Assembly (NCBI GenBank): GCA_905160935.1
Contig: CAJHZI010000553.1
Location: 708,501-772,500 of the forward strand
From: Enchytraeus crypticus
Lineage: Eukaryota > Annelida > Clitellata > Enchytraeida > Enchytraeidae
Direction of reading: 5' to 3'
DNA length: 64,000 bases
Shown here piece after piece: positions 54,073 through 62,619 of this stretch (position 1 is the stretch's first letter; every line of letters begins with the position of its first letter). The position numbers were made by a program, and so were the translations under genes. The notes under the pieces were generated by a model. That model saw only the letters and a list, made by a program, of their open reading frames with translations. It did no database searches and was not told where the DNA came from.

Positions 54073-55089
54073 TTACATAACTATATCATCCACCCAACTG
54101 TCGTGTTTAGCATCATATCGAACAATGTATTGTTTCTTTCCAATTCTCGTTCCTATAACTCTCTCAACTTCAAATATCGAAGGATCTTTCTTGAATCCTT
54201 GCAATTCTTCTGCGTAGAATTTTCCCTTGATTTCTTATTCGGAATAATCTTTGAGAGAGAGAAAATAAGTAGGTGGATATGTAGGATAGCGAGATCTAAC
54301 TATGAAAACTTCTCTAGACCATCCGCTTTCGTATCCTTTGCTAAAAGCCACCACACTTCTACTTATGCGAAAGTGTCTCCAACTTTAAATTTCCATTCCT
54401 TAACCGTGTTTCTTTGTTCACCTTCGATTTCGTAATGATCGTCCATCTCACTCGGAGCCATTTTTATACTCGTGTGATAATTGTCATTATACTAGTTTAC
54501 GAGTTTTGGAAGAACATCGATATAACGTAGAGATTTGACACGAGTAAAATATTTCCACATTTTACTTTTTAGCGTTCTATTAAAACGCTCGACTAGGGCA
54601 CATTTAATATAATCGATTTCACTAGTGTAATCCAGCATTGAGCGCTGCTTCAGAAACGAGAGAAATATAGCATTGAGAAATTCACACCCCTTGTCCGTTT
54701 GCACATATGTCGGACATCTGTCGCTTTCGATCAAAATCTTTTCAAAAGCAGACTTTACTTCCGGCGCAGTCTAATTTTTTACCGGCATGACAAATGCATA
54801 GCGACTGTAACAGTCTACATGTATACACGTTAAGATAAATTTGTAGTTGTCATTATGTCTAGAAATGTTCGTTAAATCTGCCAAATCCAAATGCCAGATA
54901 CGATCGATGGTGAGTGAAATTGTTTTACGACGTAGAAACTTGCAACGAATGGGTTTGTGTAAAGTGTACGCATCCTGCCCTTCGAGAAACTCTCCTGCCT
55001 CTTTTAATGTACTAGATTAATATTTTGCCAAGGTTTTTGACTGAAGTAAAACTCCCTGCCGCTTCAGGTGTATAGTAAACGACTTCCAT
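54073..55089 (-). pseudogene. Polinton rve-type integrase with chromodomain-like C-terminus
   Basis: Start at 55089 (MEVVYYTPEAAGSFTSVKNL), a frame change near 55.02 kb, then GQDAYTLHKPIRCKFLRRKT. The catalytic core has its first aspartate in IWHLDLADLT (~54.89 kb), the second in YVQTDKGCEFLN (~54.70 kb) and the glutamate in CALVERFNRTLKSKMW (~54.59 kb), so the DDE triad is visible. The C-terminal region has KVGDTFAYVE, KGKFYAEELQGF, VERVIGTRIGKKQYIVRYDA and KHDSWVDDIV, a chromo-like fold typical of Maverick integrases. Stop at 54073. Stops near 54.77 and 54.3 kb and at least two frameshifts make it inactive. It mediates insertion with a 6-bp duplication. Confidence 0.9.
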
Positions 55090-55091
55090 TG

Positions 55092-56042
55092 TTAATATTC
55101 TTCCCAACTGCGTGTACGAACTTGTCTTCTCGCGCACTCGCCAGTTCTTTCAATATTTCTCGACCTTCTCTCGACCGGCGCTGGAGTCACAACTGCAGGT
55201 AGTGGCTGTCTCTTGCGATTTATAACTTTCCAACTCGCGTAGTTGGAAACGAGTTCTTTATTGACTTCGATGGATTCACCCAACCCTCTAGAAAATTCTA
55301 ACCACCACCACGGCCGTTCGACTTTTTCTGACTTAGAATATCGCTAAAGAGCTCAGCGATATTAGCTCCAGATATCGTCTGATGATTATATATCAACTCA
55401 CCGCGTTCGTTCCAGGCAAGATGCGGACTTTCCTTTACTATACGCAGCAGTTTCTTGGCTCTATGTCTCGAACTTATAGGGACAGACTCTAAAATTTCAT
55501 CTTCATCCATCTCTCTCCGCTTTACAGGTTCGCGCAATCGAAATTTATTCAAAACCATAGCATAATGTTTCGCTTTGATATCGTCCGGTTCGTCACCTTC
55601 CAATATATCTTCAACTGTCATATCCAATTGTGAAATATTATTAGGGGTGAAATTGGTAACATAGCATCGAGCGCCTAGCGGCTGCTATCAATTACGAACT
55701 GTTGGGTTTGAAATTGAGCTCATTTGAGGTCAGTCCGATCTGATTTGATATGTTGCAACAATCATCTTTTGACAGGTAGGGGTCAAAGGTTAATTACACT
55801 CGTACAGACAAGTACATACAGGTACAAGTAGAGGTACAAGTAGAGGTACAATGAGACATACAGAGGTACATAGAGACATACAGGCATACAGACAGGCAGA
55901 GATACAAACAAGTGAGGGTCATCAATCAACGTGTTGACATGTTTTTGACAGGTAGGGGCCAACAACAACAACCATCCTGGGTCAGACAGTCTATATCTAC
56001 TATTACAGGATCTAGCAATACAAATTTTTTAGCATGTTCCAT
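55092..56042 (-). pseudogene. conserved Polinton protein of unknown role, interrupted
   Basis: The N-terminal piece begins at ATG 56042 (MEHAKKFVLLDPVIVDID), whose A is the last base of the preceding gene's stop. A ~0.3-kb insertion (55.66-55.98 kb) interrupts it. The middle (55655-55298) reads LDMTVEDILEGDEPDDIKAK, HYAMVLNKFRLRE, ESPHLAWNERGELIYNHQTI and SGANIAELFSDIL. After a frameshift at ~55.29 kb the end is SWKVINRKRQPLPAV and a basic tail to the stop at 55092, two bases before the integrase ATG. The WNERGEL...G..I block is a recurrent Polinton feature that I recall from many metazoan copies. Function unknown; possibly a core or morphogenesis protein. Confidence 0.7.
55660..55985 (-). 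mobile_element. minisatellite-bearing repeat inserted in the conserved gene
   Basis: On - it runs from TTGTTGTTGTTGGCCCCTAC, through ~110 bases of CTGTATGT/CTTGTACCT units, to TTTGACCCCTACCTGTCAAAA, then GACCTCAAATGAGCTCAATT and AATTGATAGCAGCCGC. It matches 49686-50060 in inverted orientation, with a shorter minisatellite. It separates two halves of one reading frame, so it is an insertion and not an original part of the gene. Confidence 0.75.
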
Positions 56043-56390
56043 CACGAGCTGTTGCTGCCTAGCAGACCACTTAGTATCGAAACAATAGGCCCCAGCAAGG
56101 CTCCTAGAAATCCGCCACTCTGAATGATTTTCTTCTTTCTACTTAAACTAACTTTGCGTTTAACCAGTTCGCGCAGAGTTTTCTTGCGACGAGCCAAGGC
56201 AAGCTTTTTTCATTTATTCAATGGAACTTTACCATGCAGCAAGTTTAGAGCACACTCGCACACGCAGTTTACAAAGTCTTTGTTTAAATTTTGCTTTAGT
56301 CAACTCCTTCGCGACTCGCTAGATATATTAAGTAATCTCAACGTGGAAGCGTGCTCTCCAATTCTACGAGACCTGTTGCTCGCTCAACAT
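56042..56390 (-). pseudogene. small basic protein with hydrophobic C-terminus (Polinton)
   Basis: ATG 56390 lies 41 bases after the ATPase stop. After stops in the first third, the frame reads CECALNLLHGKVPLNK, then KKLALARRKKTLRELVKRKV, SLSRKKKIIQ and the hydrophobic end SGGFLGALLGPIVSILSGLL, with the stop overlapping the next gene's ATG. A basic helical region followed by a glycine-rich membrane-like segment is the familiar Polinton arrangement in this position. The role may be membrane or DNA interaction during assembly (inference). Size ~115 codons. Confidence 0.65.
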
Positions 56391-56430
56391 CCTAACTGAA
56401 ATGAATGATTGCTGTGGATAATCGCTCCTT

Positions 56431-58196
56431 TCATTTAGGCAAGTAGACGTACTGCGGAGCTTCGTCTGCAAAAATGTTTTTCTGATCCTTAATTGCTCAT
56501 CCGTGTTGAGCTTTACATGTAGATCGATAAAATAATAACCGTACGGTTTCGCAGTAGCATCTTTGAAAGCATCTTTGAGAAACTTGTCTCCCGGAAACAT
56601 CTGTCTACCTAGTATTGCAACTTGACCTACATCTCGTGGGTTTTTGAAGAGCACTATGTAGTGTGAATTGAGGTTCATTATTCTATTGTGTTTAGAGCTA
56701 TGGAATATATGGCTCTCTCTTTATATATCACTCCTCTTAGCTACCTGCTTGCTCAGTCCTCCATAAATTTTCATTTCTATGCAGACGACACACAACTCTA
56801 TATTTCCTTTTCTAATCATGATTCTGATCAAAAACTGGCTCATCTCTCATCCATTCTAGACAAGGTATATTCCTGGTTTTGTGCTAACCGTCTTACTGTT
56901 AATCCTTCCAAAACTGAATACCTTTTAATTGGCACTCCTTTGCAAAGATGTAAAATTACCTATAGCTCTGTTAATTTTCAGAATCTTGCTCTTTCGCCTT
57001 CCCGATCCGCAAAAAACCATGGAGTCATATTTGATGAAAACCTTGACTTTAAATCCCATATCTCTTCTGTTCGTCGCGCTTCTTTCTTTCAGATTCGTCA
57101 GATTAGGCAAATACGTCCATCCTTTACTAGAAATTCAGCCACTATCCTTGCTAATTATATAGTTCATTCAAAGCTCGACTACTGTAATTCATTTTTACAT
57201 GGGTTGCCTACTTATTCGCTCAGTCGTTTGCAGCACGTCCAAAATTCTCTTGCACGTGTTGTTTGTAAGTCCTCTTGACTTCAATTTCGCTCTCTTTCTC
57301 TACTTCGCAGTCTTCATTGGCTCCCTGTTAATCAACGCATAAAATATAAAATTACTCTAGTAACTTTCAAAACTCTGCGATTTGGCAAGCCTTCTTGCTT
57401 ATCTGAAATTCTTCTTCCCCATCGTCCCTCACGTGCACTTCGCTCCACCGATGCTAATCTTCTCTCAGTTCCAAATATTCTCACGTCATTGGGCAGATGT
57501 TCATTTTCTTACGCAGCACCCACAATCTGGAACTCTTTACCTGCTAATCTTCGCTCTTATTTTTCTCTTTCAACATTCTCTAGCAAGCTTAAAACTTACC
57601 TTTTCCCACCATAGACATAATCAATCTACCTTGACCATTTTTTGATCACCGGACCGGCTTTCGTTTAGGACCTTACTTCTCCTCAGCACATTTCTTTCAC
57701 AGATTGGTCGGGGTGAATTAATCTGTAGTGATGTGTGCTGTTGCGGACGTCCCTGACATCATCCCTGGAAGAGGAAACGGACGTTAAACCTTTATTATTA
57801 TATGTTTTGGGTGAGAAATAGTACTGATATATTTCTGTGATGACTACCTTTCGTAGATATTTGAGCAACTTTTTCGTTTGCCTCATGCATGAGATCATCT
57901 ATAACGAGTAGGATACGTTTTGTGCCGTCAAATTTGCTGACATCCGGTAAGCCTTCGACGAAACGGACGTTTTTAATAGGGTTTGAATACATCTTGGTAG
58001 ACTCTATAGCAGCAAATAATTTCTTGAGGAGGTGGAGTTATCATTTCATTCGCGTGTTGAATTAGCTTTAGCGTAAATTGTGTTTTCCACAACCCGTAGG
58101 ACCCGATATCAAAGCAGTAAATGGATGCTGCATATTTGATGGTTGAACAGCGACTGACGTTAAACCGATAATGATTTGACTATTTATAGAAACCAT
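56431..58196 (-). pseudogene. A32/FtsK-HerA-type genome-packaging ATPase
   Basis: Start at ATG 58196 (MVSINSQIIIGLTSVAVQPS). The P-loop SGPTGCGK is at ~58082-58105, directly followed by a one-base deletion. A second frame change before 57.99 kb leads to RFVEGLPDVSKFDG and Walker B ILLVIDDLMHEAN, then STKGSHHRNISVLFLTQN. There the gene is cut by an L2-type LINE (56.69-57.80 kb). The C-terminal part resumes at 56678: MNLNSHYIVLFKNPRDVGQV, GRQMFPGDKFLKDAFKDAT, YGYYFIDLHVK, then a frameshift before the terminal DEAPQYVYLPK (stop 56431). The family pumps viral DNA into preformed capsids. Confidence 0.9.
56690..57800 (+). pseudogene. L2-type LINE inserted in the Polinton ATPase
   Basis: 5'-truncated: it begins just before RT motif C (HFYADDTQLYISF at ~56.79 kb) and continues with NRLTVNPSKTEYLLIGTP, FDENLDFKSHISSV, VHSKLDYCNSFLHGLPTYSL and, after a stop, LHWLPVNQRIKYKI and APTIWNSLPANLR. 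The 3' UTR ends in GGACGTCCCTGACATCATCC and a short (TTA)n. The 196-codon frame 56688-57278 is open through motif C and the thumb, so this is a fairly young copy. It gives the reference 3' end for the family. Orientation is opposite to the ATPase. Confidence 0.9.
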
Positions 58197-59359
58197 AAAT
58201 ATTTATCCAGAATCTTTATGACTCTGAGCATATATTAATAACATCTACACGAGTCTTTATGACTCTAAACATAAAGTCAAACATATTTCTAAATAGTCTT
58301 TATGACTTCAAACAACGTTCATTAAATTAGACATTTGTATTTAAAATGTACATTAAGCAAAATATTTACAAAGTTCGATATAATCAACTCTATAAATGGT
58401 ACACCAATATTTACAACAAGGAGAATTTTTACGCCGTTTTAATTTTGATGTGACCGTGTGCCAAAGCGGTATACCCACCGGGGACGATGTAGCGCTTGTC
58501 ATCGTAGGGATTCAGTCCGACTTTTGCCAGAGTCAGAGTTTTCAATACATGGTCCTTGCTGCGAATGCTGCAGAATTCAGCCCTCGTTTTCGTTTGATTC
58601 AAGAGACTATTGACAAAAGTCTCGTGAGTTATGTGCATTTTGCGAAGCGAGTTTTGAATCCCTTTCGCAGTGGACTTATTGACCTTGGGGAGTTGGAAAC
58701 TGTACATTTTAGCCCTCAATCCTACAAACGCGAGTGGTTGCAGCCCTTCAATATAGCCAATATTGATAAGGCTATTACTCATCCAACGAATTCCTTAATT
58801 ACTGCCTCTGAGCTGAGCTTTCCTTTAATTCTGTGTTCACGTAAAACATATAAGGATAAACCCTGGATCTCTAAAGAATTAAATTCTAGAATTAAAATAA
58901 AACACAATCTATATCATACATTCAAAAAATCCAATTTACCTCTTGATAAAACTAATTATCTGAATTACCGAAAAATACTTGATAAATATATCAAAAACTT
59001 GCGTCAAAATTATTATAAAAATAAATTAGACACAGGATTTAATTCTATTAAGAACATTTGGAGAACGTTGAATAATATTACCAATTATCGTGATATAACT
59101 AAGAATCAGATCACTTAACTACAAATGGTGGTGTTATTAGAAATAACAAGGAAATTGCGGAAGAATTTAATAAATATTTTATACAAAATAGTGTACGGCT
59201 AGCAGATGCGATCCCACGAAATGATGTATCATATCAGAGTTTTCTTAACAGGGCTCTACCACACTCTATTTTCCTAACTCCAACTTCCAACAATGAAGTC
59301 TTAAATTTCATTCATTCCATGAATAAAAGTTATTCTACTGGCAATGACGGTATATCCAG

Positions 59360-60753
59360 TAGAGATGGGAATCGAACCGAACCCGAACTGAACCCTAAAA
59401 TCTAGAATTTTGACCGAACCGAACTCGAACCCAGACTCTGACCGAACCCGAACCGAACCCGAACCCAGACTCTGGCCGAACCCGAACCCAAACTTCATCC
59501 AAACCGAACTGAACCAAACTCTTGTAGTTCCTTTCTTTTTCACCAACCTGACATTAAATAAAGAGAGAAAGAACAATACAATTATATATAATTTTTTGCA
59601 TTTATATCTCTTACAGTATCTAACAGCATATATTCAGGTAAGGCTGGTTCCGACACAAATTTTAAAATGGTAGCGTTATAAAGGAATGGTAGCGGGAAGC
59701 GAGACGGGCCTACAGAAGATAATGGATAGTCTGAATGATACGGTATTGAAATATGAAAGGAAGGCTAACATCAAAGAGACAAAAGTGATGAGATTTCTAT
59801 GGAAATAAAAATCTGAAAATGCTTGACTCAATCTAGGTGGATGCGTTCTTGTTGAATTCAAATTATGATTCTTTTCTAATTTTAGTGTGCTACCTTAATA
59901 TTTTTTCAGCCAGATTTACAAATAATTATATATGACATTCTATATGTGTTAAGACTATCTGGAGTAAATAATTTTGCACCATAGCAATGCAATAATTTCA
60001 TAACTATTTTCATAACTTCATAATTGATCTGAGAATTTCAAATTTGAAACCCTAAGGTAAATTATGAAGCTTATTACTGGTCAGTTGATAGCAAACGGTA
60101 TATATTATGATCATTTTTCTATGGAAGTACACGTGTTTACCAAATCATCTTTATTTGACATTTTTATGTTACTAAATTGCACTTTGTCTCTGAAATATTG
60201 CATCAAACTTTAGCCAAGACATTTCCACTTAATTATAAACTTATCTAATATATATTCCTAAATTGACAAAAAAAATTTAGAAATTGATGAAGCATTCTAT
60301 TTGCTCTTATAATCAAGGAGAATATTTCAGATACAATAACGAAGCTAAATATCTATATTATGAACTTTTGTTGGTCAACTTACAATATTTTAAGTAATGT
60401 ACAGGAATAAATACCACTTCTCTCCTTTTTCATTGTCATATTTTTACCCAGGTGAAAAAATGTGGCAGCTGCTATGACTTAATGAATTTTTAAGCATATT
60501 TACCATAAACCATTTTAAACATGTTTGTCATACCCATGATAAATTATAAGTAAATTATTAATTATAAGTAAAGTCTAACAATTGCAACATTATCCAAACC
60601 AAACCATTTCGAACTCGAATCGAACTCTTGCGAGTTGGAAAGCAAGCCGAACCCGAACAATTGTCAACTGCTAACCGAACCCGAACCGAACTTTAATTTT
60701 CAACGAACCGAACCGAACCCGAACTCTGGAACTTCATGCAATTCCCATCTCTA
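59360..60753. mobile_element. complete non-autonomous hAT element
   Basis: 1394 bp with inverted termini TAGAGATGGGAAT / ATTCCCATCTCTA and a perfect 8-bp target duplication ATATCCAG (59352-59359, 60754-60761). Both subterminal regions hold clusters of CCGAACCCGAAC, inverted relative to terminal orientation on neither side. The middle is AT-rich without a transposase. The LINE reading frame continues correctly when one copy of the duplication is counted, confirming a clean insertion. Truncated relatives are at 16.42-17.12 and 29.69-29.94 kb. Confidence 0.95.
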
Positions 60754-62585
60754 ATATCCAGTAAAATTTTAGAATTATCTGCAAACTACATGGTTAACCC
60801 ACTTACCTTTATCATTAATGAATCGTTAGAATTAGGCTACTTTCCTGAGAATTTCAAATTAGCCAAGGTCATCCCTGTTTATAAAAAGGTAAACATGATT
60901 TAGTGGAAAATTATAGACCAATTTCCCTCCATAATAATTTAAGTAAAATATTTGAGAAAATCATGCATAAACGCATTACTACATTTGTAAATAAGTTCAA
61001 AATCCTTAACGAAAATCAATTTGGTTTTAGATCCGGCCCTTCTACCACTGATGATCCTTTCTCTAGTGTTAATTTATTATCTACTGAACATAATCATAAA
61101 AACAAGACACTTGGTATATTTTTAGATCTCTTAAAAGCATTTGGTACTGTTGATCATAATATTCTGCTTCACAAGTTGCATTTTTATGGAGTATGTGGTA
61201 CTGCCTATGATGGGTTTAGCTCTTATTTATCTCGAAGAAAACAATACACCTTAATTGGTGACAGCATATCTAGTGTGATACCTCTTAGTATCGGTGTTCC
61301 TCAAGGTTCCATTTTAGGACCTTTACTTTTTATAATCTATATGAATGATATTCCTAATGCCTGTACATTTGGGTCCATTAAACTGTATGCTGATGATTCT
61401 AATTTGTTTGTTAAACATAAGTCTATTGATGAATTGTTTATCTCTGCGAATCTAGCTTGCTCTTACATAAGTAAATGTTTTATAAGTAACAAGCTAACTG
61501 TAAATTGCTCGAAGTCTTCATATGTTTTATTCTACCCCACTAAAGACGATGAAGCTACTATTCAATCTAACAATTTAAGTGTATCCCTTTATAATAACTG
61601 CATTAATAGAACATATGTTACTACATTCTTAGGCTTAACATTAGTTGACAATTTTACTTTTGGTGATCATATTAAATCATTAATCTTTAAGATTAAAAAT
61701 TTTAATAGTATGTTATACAATCGTAGAGATTTTATTCCTATGAATTGTCGTAGAAATTTATACCTTTCATTGGTGCAATCAAGGACTCAGTATGGAATTG
61801 AAGTTTATGCAAATACAACCAAACAGTTGCTGCAACCCTTACATGTTGCCTGTAATCGTATTCTAAGAACTTTACAGAATAAACATAAATTTCATAGTGT
61901 TAAACAACTTTATTTGAATTATAATGTATTACCAATTTTTGAGTTATTCCGATTACGTCCTGGTAAACTTGTTTTTAAATGTATTAATTTTCCCGATCTG
62001 ACTATGTCAGAATCCATGAGATGTATTTTGATTGACAATCAGATTTCGTTTGTATATAATACCAGGCTCTCCGAGACCAATTATTTGAGTGCTAGAACAA
62101 CCTCAGAATTTGTTAAATCTTATGCCTGTAAGTATGTCAATTCTTGGAATAAAATACCTCCTGATATCCGCAGTTCGAGGTCTCTAGCTGAATTCACCAA
62201 AGGTTACAAATGTATATTGTTTGATGGCTTATAAATGTCTATATTTTCGTTTTTTGTGTAAATGTTCAAATAGAATTGTGACTTAGCTAACTGCTTTATA
62301 ATCAGATTAATTTGTAATTTCTTTTTTTCTTTTCGTTCATTAATTCTGAGATAAACTTTTATTTCGGTTGATTTTGCAATATACCTGTATATGTCATTAA
62401 TGAATTATAGATGGTGGTCAGCTAGATAAGATGTGTATCATCTTCCCTGACGGCCGTTGTTCTGGTGTTTATAGACTGTTTCACACACTGTGTTCCTGAG
62501 AATTCTTTAAATTTTATTTCATTTAAATGTTTATTTCTGTTGCATTTGTCAGTGATTTGGTGATTTGGTGTTGATGCTGAAATAA

Positions 62586-62586
<1 letters not shown>

Positions 62587-62611
<25 letters not shown>
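62587..62611. repeat. (AC)n LINE tail
   Basis: Dinucleotide tail at the 3' end of the LINE inserted in PolB, right after its AATAAA. Confidence 0.95.

Positions 62612-62619
<8 letters not shown>

Noticed and set aside
54000-54435. 159-codon + frame
   Set aside because: Antisense shadow of the integrase C-terminal region, whose - strand reading has recognised motifs.
58396-59118. 240-codon + strand frame
   Set aside because: Its first half is antisense to PolB and its second half is LINE coding; it is a chance fusion across the insertion site.
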